A stretch of 50,707 nucleotides of DNA from Bacteroidales bacterium (GTDB lineage: Bacteria > Bacteroidota > Bacteroidia > Bacteroidales > UBA932). The notes below the pieces were generated by a model. The model searched no databases, was not told where the DNA came from, and saw nothing but the letters and a program-made list of their open reading frames with translations. The stretch covers positions 1-50,707 of the forward strand of contig JAFQFD010000054.1 of NCBI GenBank assembly GCA_017415715.1, given 5' to 3'. Both the position numbers and the translations under genes were made by a program. Positions 6,994 through 15,253 of this stretch are shown here, piece by piece (within the stretch, counting starts at the first letter, position 1; every line of letters starts with the position of its first letter).

Positions 6994-7751
6994 TAGGCAT
7001 ATTCGACTCAGGTGTAGGAGGATTATCGGTGTTCAAGGAGATACGAAAGCTTCTCCCTGAGCAAAGCTATGTCTATTACTCTGACAACGCACATTGTCCA
7101 TACGGTGAAAAAAGCCGTGAATACATCATAGACAGAGCTCGCACCATCACAGAATTCCTTCTGAGCAAAGGATGCGAAATAATTGTTGTAGCCTGCAACA
7201 CGGCCACAGCCGCAGCCATAGCCACTTTGAGAGAAGAATACCCTGTCAGGTTCATTGGAATGGAGCCTGCGATAAAGCCGGCTGCGAAGGCCACTCAGAC
7301 AGGAGTCGTGGGAGTGCTTGCGACTGCAGGCACACTCAAGGCGACAAAATACATAGACACCAGGGCCAAATGGGCCCAAGGCGTAACGATTGTAGAGCAC
7401 ATAGGCCAGGGATTCGTCGAACTGGTAGAGAAAGGCATCCTCAACGGTCCGGACGCCGAGTCCACGGTCTGCGCCAGCCTCAAGCCCCTGCTTGATGCCG
7501 GCGCCGACACCATAGTCCTCGGCTGCACCCACTACCCTTTCCTGTCGGAAACCATCAGCAAAGTAGCATCGGAACTATATCCGGAGAGACAGATTACAGT
7601 CATTGACCCGGCCCCTGCAGTCGCAAGGCATCTCGTGGAAGTCATGCAGGAAGAAGGCATACAGGATGCATCAGAGCTAGGATTCAGCATAGAACTCCAT
7701 GCTTCCGGCAACCCAGAAACACTCCAGAACACATACAGCAACGCACTATGA
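6990..7751 (+). CDS. murI: Glutamate racemase
   Basis: Converts L-glutamate to D-glutamate for peptidoglycan synthesis in the cytoplasm. The two catalytic cysteines are visible: Cys69 in VACNTATA and Cys179 in GCTHYPF. The N-terminal DSGVGGLS (6-13) and the D-N-A-H-C-P-Y-G loop are standard for the family. The 253-residue length is slightly short of many homologues, with a brief C-terminal tail. Its start overlaps the aldo/keto reductase stop by four bases. A strong hairpin follows the stop, separating it from the convergent DUF6515 gene. Confidence 0.96.
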   Translation: MIGIFDSGVGGLSVFKEIRKLLPEQSYVYYSDNAHCPYGEKSREYIIDRARTITEFLLSKGCEIIVVACNTATAAAIATLREEYPVRFIGMEPAIKPAAKATQTGVVGVLATAGTLKATKYIDTRAKWAQGVTIVEHIGQGFVELVEKGILNGPDAESTVCASLKPLLDAGADTIVLGCTHYPFLSETISKVASELYPERQITVIDPAPAVARHLVEVMQEEGIQDASELGFSIELHASGNPETLQNTYSNAL

Positions 7752-7756
7752 CAAAA

Positions 7757-7778
7757 CAGGCCGGGAAATCCCGGCCTG
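7757..7778. terminator. Bidirectional hairpin between convergent murI and DUF6515 gene
   Basis: CAGGCCGGG (7757-7765) and CCCGGCCTG (7770-7778) form a perfect 9-bp GC-rich stem with loop AAAT. It lies six bases past murI and 23 bases past the convergent gene. There is no T-tract. Confidence 0.65.
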
Positions 7779-7800
7779 AATTGCGTTCTGATGTAATTGC

Positions 7801-9222
7801 TTAACTGTATAACTGTCCAAGAACCTCGAAGTAAGGCTTGCCGTCTACTATTGAGATCTTGTAGATTGTATCGTCAACCTTGTAGTATTCGTTTCCGTCT
7901 GCCAGTGTCACGAGGTCGTAGTCCTCTGGAAGTGTCTCTACGAGAGCTCCTGCTGGAGGTACGATCACCTTGTATTCACCTTTTGCATCCATCATGTAGA
8001 ATACTCCGTCCTGATAGTAGTAGTCGCTTCCTGCAGCTGCATAGCTCTGAATGAGTCCGAGCTGTGTCGCGAGGCTGTAAGCCGCCTGCGCCTGCTGCTG
8101 GCCGGCTGCGATCTGAGCGTTCTGAGCTGCGATAGTCGCGTTGTTCTGAGCTATGATCGCGTTCTGCTCGGCGATATACTGATTGTTCTCGTTGATCTGG
8201 CTGTATGTGTTCACCACTGTGTTGTAGTATGAGAGGCGAACCGCCGCCCAGGTCATGTCTGCTATGAGGTTAGCTGCGAGAACTGTTCCGAAAGGAGGTC
8301 TGCAGACTACATAATATCCACCGTATGGACGATACCATATGTCGTTGTAGCAGTAGTAAGTCACTCCGTGATAATAGTGTCTGTGAACATGAGTAGGGAG
8401 CACTCTTACTCTGTGTCCGTAGCAGTGGTTGTGTCCTGTCCAGAAATATGATGGAGCACTGTAGTGCATGAAGTCACGGTCACGTGGGTGAACTCTGTGC
8501 ACGTCCGGCTTGTGGTCTGGACGGATATGAACCGGCTTGTCAGGACGAAGGTCAGGTCTCATAGCCTCTCCGCCTGGTTTCCTGTCACCCGGACGGTTTC
8601 CCGGACGTACCGGACGAGTCACCGCTGCAGGCTTGTCCTGTCCGCCTGGCTTGGCAGCAGGCTTCTGGCCCTGTCCTGTTGAAGGACGGGTTGCCGGGCG
8701 TGTAACTGTGCCGGAAGGCCTTGTAGTGGAACCGGAAGCCGGTCTTGTCACAGTAGGTCTTGTGGTCGGCCTTGTCACTGTCGTGCTAGGCTTCTTGTCC
8801 TGAACTGCTCCTGTAGACGGTCTTACGGACATTCCTGTAGTCGGACGAGCTGTCGTCGCCGGCTTTGTAGAGGTCGATGGGCGCGTTACAGAAGTCGAAG
8901 GACGTGTTGTTGTCGCAGGTCTGGTCTGTGACGAAGGTCTGCTGACCGAAGTCGACGGACGGGTCGCTGACGACGACGGACGTGTCGCCGAAACTGCCGG
9001 CCTTGATGACTGTCTTGTGCCAGAAACTGCAGGAGACTTCTTTGCAGAAGAGGATGACGCGGAAGACGAGCGTGATACCGAAGACGAACGCGAGGTCGAA
9101 GCCGAGGTTGAACGCGACGAACTTCCGGAACCTGTACTTCTTCTGGTCTGGGCTTCAGACTGGAATGCTGTCAATGTCAATCCCAAGAGCATTACAGCAA
9201 ATGTTGTTCTGATCGTTCTCAT
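7801..9222 (-). CDS. DUF6515-like exported protein with long Ser/Thr/Pro/Arg low-complexity region
   Basis: 473 residues. A signal peptide (about 1-24) is followed by about 190 residues of low complexity: first Ser/Arg-rich, then repeated R-P-S/T-T units. A His/Tyr-rich segment comes next (about 225-310). An Ala/Gln/Asn-rich stretch at about 335-375 probably forms a coiled coil. The C-terminal domain carries repeated Y-Y and G-V-F-Y strands plus V-P-P-A-G-A. This C-terminal pattern is that of DUF6515 proteins of Bacteroidota, whose function is unknown. It is the last gene of the minus-strand run from 16664, 18 bp after namZ. The basic Pro-rich region suggests contact with the cell wall or polyanions; this is inference. 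Confidence 0.75.
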   Translation of the reverse strand: MRTIRTTFAVMLLGLTLTAFQSEAQTRRSTGSGSSSRSTSASTSRSSSVSRSSSASSSSAKKSPAVSGTRQSSRPAVSATRPSSSATRPSTSVSRPSSQTRPATTTRPSTSVTRPSTSTKPATTARPTTGMSVRPSTGAVQDKKPSTTVTRPTTRPTVTRPASGSTTRPSGTVTRPATRPSTGQGQKPAAKPGGQDKPAAVTRPVRPGNRPGDRKPGGEAMRPDLRPDKPVHIRPDHKPDVHRVHPRDRDFMHYSAPSYFWTGHNHCYGHRVRVLPTHVHRHYYHGVTYYCYNDIWYRPYGGYYVVCRPPFGTVLAANLIADMTWAAVRLSYYNTVVNTYSQINENNQYIAEQNAIIAQNNATIAAQNAQIAAGQQQAQAAYSLATQLGLIQSYAAAGSDYYYQDGVFYMMDAKGEYKVIVPPAGALVETLPEDYDLVTLADGNEYYKVDDTIYKISIVDGKPYFEVLGQLYS

Positions 9223-9240
9223 TGTAAAGAAGTTTTAAGG

Positions 9241-10503
9241 TTAATAGATGTGGTACTTTTGCGATAATTCACGGAAAGATGCTTCATCCTTCCGCCAGTA
9301 ATCGACGATGTCTTTGACTTTGTACCCTTTGCTGAATACTGTTCTTACATAATCCGTGCCACAAACTTTATCGAAGATGCCGCCGACGTTGGCGACCTCA
9401 AAGGCTTTCTTGTCCGGGTAGAGTTCCGCAACTGCCTGCATCACATAGAATTGCACCTCTGTAATACGAGCCTTTTCATACTCTGTGAAAAAATACTGAA
9501 GGCCTCCTACAAGCTGGCCTTTCTGGCTTCCTGAGAACGGTTTGAACCATATTGTGCGGAATGAAACTCCTTCCAGCCCATATGACTCGAGCCTTTCCTT
9601 GAGCTTCTGCGGATCGAGCCATGTGGCTCCGAACACCTGGAAAGGAAGCGTGTATCCTATGCCTATGTTCATGAATCCATACAGCTCGCCGCAGACTCCT
9701 GCTGCGGCATAGTACATCGGAGTTTCCTTGAACGGGATGTTAGGCGAAGGCAGCACCCAAGGCAACCCTGTATCTTCATATATCATATCCCTGGTCCATC
9801 CTTCCATCGGAACGACAGTCAGCTTGCACTTCGCAGGAGCCTGGTTGCCTTTCTGCCCACAGTTAAGGCCTTCTTCATTGACAAGCTGCGCAAACTCACC
9901 GACCGTCAGACCATATACATAAGGTATCTTGTACTGGCTCACGAAAGAATAATATGGCTGCTCCACGTAGCATCCTTCGATCTTGTTGCCGCCCAGAGGA
10001 TTAGGGCGGTCAAGGACCATCACTTCTATGCCTTTTGCCGCACAGGCTTCCATAACGAGGCCAAGCGTGCTGATGAAAGTATAAGATCGGACGCCTACGT
10101 CCTGGATGTCATATACCATCACATCAATGCCCTCAAGCATCTCCGGCGTCGGTTTCCTGGTTGCGCCGTACAGCGAAAACACAGGCAGGCCGGTCACTTC
10201 GTCTACAGTGTCCGTAACCTTGCCTCCGGCATACACATCACCCCTGACACCATGCTCAGGGCCATATAATGCCACAAGATTGACTCCGGGAGCATTGTAT
10301 AATATGTCAATTGTCGAGCGCAGCTTGCTGTCCACTCCGCTTGGATTGGTAACAAGGCCCACCCGTTTTCCGACAAGGCCTTCAAAGCCTCTGTCGCGAA
10401 GGACTTCTATACCGGTCTTCACCCTGACTTCTGCTGCCTGGGACTCGCCGGTGCATGAAACGGCAGCCAGCACGCATATTGCCAAAACGAACAGTCTTCT
10501 CAT
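9241..10503 (-). CDS. namZ: Exo-beta-N-acetylmuramidase NamZ-like (DUF1343) lipoprotein
   Basis: NamZ-family enzymes (DUF1343) release N-acetylmuramic acid from the non-reducing end of peptidoglycan fragments. The 420-residue product has a lipoprotein signal with lipobox V-S-C (15-17), so it is membrane-anchored in the periplasm or at the surface. Family motifs are clear: GLVTNPSG (49-56), YGPEHGVRG (79-87), a Y-D-I-Q-D-V-G-V-R-S-Y-T segment and D-R-P-N-P-L-G-G. The neighbours are an AmpG permease, a SpoIID-type lytic-enzyme partner and a serpin, which supports a role in peptidoglycan scavenging. The gene lies 11 bp after the serpin gene. The enzymatic assignment comes from characterised homologues, not from the sequence itself. 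Confidence 0.88.
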   Translation of the reverse strand: MRRLFVLAICVLAAVSCTGESQAAEVRVKTGIEVLRDRGFEGLVGKRVGLVTNPSGVDSKLRSTIDILYNAPGVNLVALYGPEHGVRGDVYAGGKVTDTVDEVTGLPVFSLYGATRKPTPEMLEGIDVMVYDIQDVGVRSYTFISTLGLVMEACAAKGIEVMVLDRPNPLGGNKIEGCYVEQPYYSFVSQYKIPYVYGLTVGEFAQLVNEEGLNCGQKGNQAPAKCKLTVVPMEGWTRDMIYEDTGLPWVLPSPNIPFKETPMYYAAAGVCGELYGFMNIGIGYTLPFQVFGATWLDPQKLKERLESYGLEGVSFRTIWFKPFSGSQKGQLVGGLQYFFTEYEKARITEVQFYVMQAVAELYPDKKAFEVANVGGIFDKVCGTDYVRTVFSKGYKVKDIVDYWRKDEASFRELSQKYHIY

Positions 10504-10514
10504 AGATTCGCCAT

Positions 10515-11663
10515 TTAAAGATCAACGATTTTACCTGCAAAGAGAATGTTGTCCTTCTCAACATCAGCTATGAAGAAAAGGAATGGCCTGTCAACAGTCA
10601 TTCTCTGGACTCTTGAAGGTGCCACAGATGTCAGACGCACCTGCGCGATTGTCACGGCAGCGGCCTCTGTTCCCTTCTCCGACACATCAATGTAGCACTT
10701 CTGCTTCACCTGGCTGAGCGCAAGAGGCCCCATTGCCGAAATGCCGCTGAAATCTGCAGCTCCGGAGAATGCCGTCTTTATGCCCATCTTCTCAAGAGCA
10801 TCATTCAGAATAAGAGAGGCCTCCAGTTTGAACTTCGGCATCTCTACGATGACTTCGCCTGCCGCAAGCATTCCCATTGCTGCATCATAGGCAGACTCAC
10901 TGATATAAGGAATCACCGAATTCACATCCATGCCTGCAGGAGGGAGCACAATGTACATTGCATATCTTTCGCCGTTGTATGGAAGTCTTACCATCTGGCA
11001 GCCCTGGTACTCAGCATACATGAACCTCGCCTTTCTGGTCATCATCGGCACCTTGCTGTCGCCGGATATTCCATGGAACACCTTGTCCGCGGTCCGTTCC
11101 GGGTCGAATGCATATTCCCATGGAGCGTTGAAGTAGAGGGCATTCATGAGCACCATCACCGTACCTCTGCCAAGCTCATCTATGATTTTGGTGATCTTGT
11201 CTTCGGTATTCTCCGCACACCAGTTATTGATTGCCTGTACTGTTGCCGGATCTGCGAAGTTCTGCGTTGTGATGAATGCGTCAAAATCCTTTTCCAGAAG
11301 GTCCACATAACGGTTTCTCAGGCTGAAGTTGTCATCAACCCATATTGAATTCGCAGACTTTACGATCAGGTCATCACCGCCTCCGAGGTCCTCTGCCTTG
11401 AAGAGGCATCCGTTCAGTGCGTCGGCAAACTCTGCCTTGGTCTCCCCTTCCGCACCTTCTGCAAGCATGGACAGTGCGACTCCTGCGCTGTATGGAGAAA
11501 CGACAAGGTTGTCATCATAGTTAACTGTCTGGTTCACCTTCTGGAAGTATGAAAGTGCAAATCCGATATCAGAGCCTTCTGTCGGTTCCTGATATTTAGG
11601 TCCGCATGCAGATATTCCGGTCAAAGCAGCCATAATCATCAACAGTTTCAAATTCGTTTTCAT
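10515..11663 (-). CDS. Serpin-family lipoprotein (protease inhibitor)
   Basis: A 382-residue serpin with a lipoprotein signal peptide (lipobox I-S-A-C, 17-20). The serpin core motifs N-x-V-V-S-P-Y-S and N-A-L-Y-F are present, as is the C-terminal R-P-F-L-F-F-I strand. The hinge of the reactive-centre loop reads E-K-G-T-E-A-A-A-V-T. Small residues there are required for loop insertion, so the protein is probably inhibitory rather than a storage-type serpin. Counting from the hinge Gly as P15 places the scissile bond near T-S, suggesting a target that accepts Thr at P1. Gut Bacteroidota serpins are thought to inhibit host or competitor serine proteases. It lies between ampG and namZ (12 and 11 bp gaps), an unexpected context. 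Confidence 0.9.
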   Translation of the reverse strand: MKTNLKLLMIMAALTGISACGPKYQEPTEGSDIGFALSYFQKVNQTVNYDDNLVVSPYSAGVALSMLAEGAEGETKAEFADALNGCLFKAEDLGGGDDLIVKSANSIWVDDNFSLRNRYVDLLEKDFDAFITTQNFADPATVQAINNWCAENTEDKITKIIDELGRGTVMVLMNALYFNAPWEYAFDPERTADKVFHGISGDSKVPMMTRKARFMYAEYQGCQMVRLPYNGERYAMYIVLPPAGMDVNSVIPYISESAYDAAMGMLAAGEVIVEMPKFKLEASLILNDALEKMGIKTAFSGAADFSGISAMGPLALSQVKQKCYIDVSEKGTEAAAVTIAQVRLTSVAPSRVQRMTVDRPFLFFIADVEKDNILFAGKIVDL

Positions 11664-11675
11664 ATTTATACAGAT

Positions 11676-12965
11676 TTATTGTTTCTTTCCGTATTCGGGA
11701 TCAACCTTCAGGAGGAATGTCACTCCTACCGTCACAAGGCAGCATATCATCACAAATATAAAGAAGGATGTATATCCCAGCCATTCCTGCACATATCCGG
11801 CCACAAGGCCCGGCAGCATCATGCTGAGGGCCATGAAGGCAGTGCACAGCGAGTAGTGTGCCGTCTTGAATTCTCCTTCTGAGAAATATATGAGATACAA
11901 CATGTATGCCGTAAATCCGAATCCGTATCCGAACTGGTCCAGTGCGACGCACGAACCTATGACCCATAGATTGTCCGGCTGATATGCAGCCAGGAACACG
12001 AATGACAGGCAAGGAAGGGTCAGGCTGAGTGCCATAGGCCACAGGGACTTCTTCAAGCCCCATCTTGAAGCCGCGATTCCTCCCAGGATGCCGCCGACGG
12101 TCAATGCAGCCACTCCTACTGTACCATATACTATACCTACGTCCTGCGTCGACATGCCAAGGCCGCCTTCTGCCGCGGAATCAAGAAGGAAAGGATTCAT
12201 CATCTTGACGAGGAAGGCTTCCGGAAGGCGATACAGGAGCATGAAGAGCATTGCTATGAGAACGCCTTTCTTCCTGAAGAAGGTCACGAATGTGCGTCCG
12301 AACTCCTTCAATATCTCCGATGCTGTTGTCGCATCTGAAGTCTTATCTGATGCCGGAACCGGGAGTGCTCTGGTATGATACAGAGTCACACAGGCAAAGA
12401 TGACCGCAGACAGGATAAGGGTTATCTTCCAGGCCATGTGGACATCGGAAGTCCTTGTCTCGAGATAACCTGCAAGGGCGACAAGGATGCCTTGTCCGAA
12501 AATTGAGGACAGGCGGTAGAATGTGCTCCTGATGCCGACGAACTCCGCCTGTTTGTTGGGATTGAGCCCCAGCATGTAGAATCCGTCAGCGGCGATGTCG
12601 TGCGTTGCTGACGCGAATGCCGTTATCCAGAATATGACCAGGGTCACGAAGAACAGCGGGGACGAGCTTATGGCTTCGCCGCTCTCCTGCGGAAGCAGGA
12701 AAGGAAGAAGCAGCATGGCGGCCGACATGAGGATCTGCATGGTCAGTATCCACCATCTCTTTGTCTTGATGATGTCCACGAACGGGCTCCACAGAGGTTT
12801 GATCACCCATGGGAGGTAAAGCAGGCTCGTGTAGAATGCCAGCATGCCGTTGGGCATGCCCATGTTCTTGAACATCACCAGGGATATGTTATTGACTATG
12901 AAATAGGGTATGCCTTCTGCGAAATAAAGCGTCGGCACCCATAGCCATGGATTTTCTTTCTTCAT
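11676..12965 (-). CDS. ampG: AmpG-like muropeptide permease (MFS)
   Basis: An inner-membrane transporter of the major facilitator superfamily with about 12 predicted helices across 429 residues. The N-terminus W-V-P-T-L-Y-F-A-E-G-I-P-Y is characteristic of the AmpG group, which imports GlcNAc-anhydroMurNAc peptides or related muropeptides. The conserved stretch S-A-T-H-D-I-A-A-D-G-F-Y in helix 4 also fits AmpG. The gene is 3 bp downstream of the DUF4922-SpoIID gene and 12 bp upstream of the serpin gene, so it is co-transcribed. With NamZ it would let the cell take up released cell-wall sugars. Substrate is inferred from the family. Confidence 0.88.
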   Translation of the reverse strand: MKKENPWLWVPTLYFAEGIPYFIVNNISLVMFKNMGMPNGMLAFYTSLLYLPWVIKPLWSPFVDIIKTKRWWILTMQILMSAAMLLLPFLLPQESGEAISSSPLFFVTLVIFWITAFASATHDIAADGFYMLGLNPNKQAEFVGIRSTFYRLSSIFGQGILVALAGYLETRTSDVHMAWKITLILSAVIFACVTLYHTRALPVPASDKTSDATTASEILKEFGRTFVTFFRKKGVLIAMLFMLLYRLPEAFLVKMMNPFLLDSAAEGGLGMSTQDVGIVYGTVGVAALTVGGILGGIAASRWGLKKSLWPMALSLTLPCLSFVFLAAYQPDNLWVIGSCVALDQFGYGFGFTAYMLYLIYFSEGEFKTAHYSLCTAFMALSMMLPGLVAGYVQEWLGYTSFFIFVMICCLVTVGVTFLLKVDPEYGKKQ

Positions 12966-12968
12966 GTC

Positions 12969-15215
12969 CTATGATTTGAGTGATGAACCCGGATAATAAT
13001 GCCGGAGAATCTCTTCGTATGTATAACCTCTGGAGGCCATCACGGCCGCGCCTATCTGGCAGAGGCCGACTCCATGGCCCCAGCCGGAGCCCTCAAGTAT
13101 GATTCTGTCACCATCCATCTTCACTTCGAATGCCGAACTTTTGAGATGGCTTTCCGAGAGTATCCTCCTTATCTCCAGTTCCTTGCCTACGATTATCGTT
13201 TTCTCCGACCCCACTATCTTCAATCTGTAAAGTCTTCCGGACAGTCCCCTTTCAAGCGGAACGATCTCCCGGATTTCACCTATATTGACACCACTTCTGC
13301 GGGATACGAGTTCCGACAGGGTTTTCCTTTCATATGTTGTTTCCCATCTATAGAAGTCAACGGTCTCCTGGTCATATGAATTCAGGACCTGCCCAAGAAT
13401 CCCCTTGTCTGTCGTGCTGCAGAACGGTTCTGCTGCCGGATCATGGTCAGGAGTGTCCGGAAGCGGCTGCAGATATGGATGCTCCGCATCCTCCCAGCAG
13501 GTCTCGAATCTCTCCATGACTCCGCCGCAACACTTTGAGAAGCGGGCATCGCAGAGTTGTCCTTCGTACTCAAGCACCTGTCCCCATGTTGCGTCAATTA
13601 CCTTGCGTACAGTCGGGCCGACAGCCCTCGTCAAGCCCTGATATCTCTGGCAATGGTCGTCAGCGCAGACATCGAATGAATGATGATCCTCATGGTCATA
13701 CCATTTAACATACTCATATGTCTCATCCTCAGTCTCACCGGCGTCCTTGTTGAACCTTGCATCAAGGTCGCACATAAGTGTCGGCACATTGCATACACCT
13801 TCCGGCACTTCGCCGCCGGAGTGATCTCGTGCGAGAGCGACCCGGGCCATGACCCATGAACGGGAAATCACAGCATGGGCCTTGAGGAACTCCTCAGAGG
13901 CTGTCGCACTCATTTCAGAAGATATGACGCTGAGCAGATAATCCTCCACTCCGATCACATTGACGGCGGTAAGCTTGCCCTTGTCGACGATTATCTTCAA
14001 GGCTCCCGCGAACTTCTGATCCTCCTTGCGTTCCCAATGGAAATTGACTCCTATGGTCACATCGTGCAAGATGAAAGAAGGCCCTGCAAACATTGTGGAG
14101 AGGGTTTCCGCATCAAAGTACAGCTCGTCATATAGAGCTCCGCCATATTCTATCTTGCCTTCCCTCAGCCTCGCCGTCCTCATGCCGGCACCGTCAGAAA
14201 GTATCTCGAATACTATCTCCTGAGCGGACATTATACCAACTTCAAGAAGCGGCTGGGTGCGTGTGAGACGCCTTTTCATACGTTCTTCCTCCTCTGTCGG
14301 GACCGTCACCTCGTCCAGCATTTCCCCAAGAAGCTCCGGTGTTATCTTGCCGAACTCCTCCTCAACAGGAACGATGAAGACTCCTGCCATGTCGGCACAC
14401 CCCGGACTCATGGTCAGATGGTCCGGACCGTCGCTGAAATAGTGGTGTGAACGATGCCTGCTGCGGAATATGATTATCGAGCGGAACTCTCCGTCACGAT
14501 AATATGTGAACAGATTTATAAGCGGTTCATTCTCCCCTTCAGGTATGTCAGCGCAGTCAAGCAGGCGATACAGCATCTTTGCCGCCGACTTGGACGTTTG
14601 AGCTCTCAGGACGAATATTCCTCTGGTGAACTTCTTGTAGTGATACAGGTCGGCATCCTGGACTGACGTCAGGTATTCCAGATCCTGCGAGTCTGCAGAT
14701 ATCAGGGCATCCACATCGTTCTCCAGGGGCATCAGACCTTCCGGAGCGCCCTGGAAATGGTGATGGTCCGGTGCGGAAGCGCCGCTGCGCGGGCCATTGT
14801 AGAAGAATGTGAAGTCTTGAAATTTCCTGGCAAGGTCGAGCATGTCGACATATCTCTGCCATATGGACTGGTCCGTGTGACGATTCATCGCTATGACCAG
14901 ATGATCCGGGAATATCGGATATGGATTTACCAGGATATGATATTTCTTGCCCTTGCGTCCTTCGAACTTCATCATTATCTGTTCGGCCGGACGGTTTTCG
15001 CGGCAGAGGAAACACCTTCTCTTCGCTATGTCCTCTTTGTTGAGCTTCGCTGCGGAAGACACCATCCTTGCCGGATTGAACTGAAGCTTGACCTTCAGGC
15101 CTCCGACCTCCACCTCTTTTATCTGCACATTCTTGAGCGCCCTGAAGTTGTCGCATGCCAGAGGCCAGCGGGAAAGCTGGTCTCCGACGAATTTATGAAT
15201 TCTGTTTTCTTTCAT
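12969..15215 (-). CDS. DUF4922 (HIT/GalT-like) and SpoIID/LytB fusion protein
   Basis: 748 residues with two unrelated modules. Residues 1-290 are a DUF4922 domain resembling nucleotidyltransferases of the GalT/HIT group: a C-F-L-C pair at 68-71, suited to bind zinc, and a histidine triad-like P-D-H-H-H-F-Q at 149-155. Residues about 395-745 are a SpoIID/LytB domain, with V-I-S-S-E-M and A-x-A-V-I-S-R-S-W-V motifs and the C-terminal G-W-G-H-G-V-G-L-C-Q-I-G. SpoIID proteins are lytic transglycosylases or amidase activators acting on peptidoglycan outside the cytoplasm. No signal peptide is visible, which is odd for the SpoIID half. The gene is 3 bp upstream of ampG. A cytoplasmic muropeptide-processing role is one reading. 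Confidence 0.85.
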   Translation of the reverse strand: MKENRIHKFVGDQLSRWPLACDNFRALKNVQIKEVEVGGLKVKLQFNPARMVSSAAKLNKEDIAKRRCFLCRENRPAEQIMMKFEGRKGKKYHILVNPYPIFPDHLVIAMNRHTDQSIWQRYVDMLDLARKFQDFTFFYNGPRSGASAPDHHHFQGAPEGLMPLENDVDALISADSQDLEYLTSVQDADLYHYKKFTRGIFVLRAQTSKSAAKMLYRLLDCADIPEGENEPLINLFTYYRDGEFRSIIIFRSRHRSHHYFSDGPDHLTMSPGCADMAGVFIVPVEEEFGKITPELLGEMLDEVTVPTEEEERMKRRLTRTQPLLEVGIMSAQEIVFEILSDGAGMRTARLREGKIEYGGALYDELYFDAETLSTMFAGPSFILHDVTIGVNFHWERKEDQKFAGALKIIVDKGKLTAVNVIGVEDYLLSVISSEMSATASEEFLKAHAVISRSWVMARVALARDHSGGEVPEGVCNVPTLMCDLDARFNKDAGETEDETYEYVKWYDHEDHHSFDVCADDHCQRYQGLTRAVGPTVRKVIDATWGQVLEYEGQLCDARFSKCCGGVMERFETCWEDAEHPYLQPLPDTPDHDPAAEPFCSTTDKGILGQVLNSYDQETVDFYRWETTYERKTLSELVSRRSGVNIGEIREIVPLERGLSGRLYRLKIVGSEKTIIVGKELEIRRILSESHLKSSAFEVKMDGDRIILEGSGWGHGVGLCQIGAAVMASRGYTYEEILRHYYPGSSLKS

Positions 15216-15226
15216 ACTACTGAACA

Positions 15227-15253
15227 GTTCTCTCGGCTACGCTCGAGATGACA
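15227..15253. repeat. Short palindromic dispersed-type element
   Basis: TCTCGGCTACGCTCGAGA (15231-15248) has TCTCG/CGAGA arms and is followed by TGACAG. It occupies the 21-bp gap and the last codons of the glycosyltransferase gene. A degenerate relative (TTCTTTCGCTAACGCTCAAG) occurs near 2350-2369. From general knowledge, similar sequences recur between genes in many gut bacterial genomes. Confidence 0.45.

Noticed and set aside
8464-9238. Plus-strand open frames opposite the DUF6515 gene
   Set aside because: They mirror a low-complexity Ser/Thr/Pro/Arg region and have no signals of their own.
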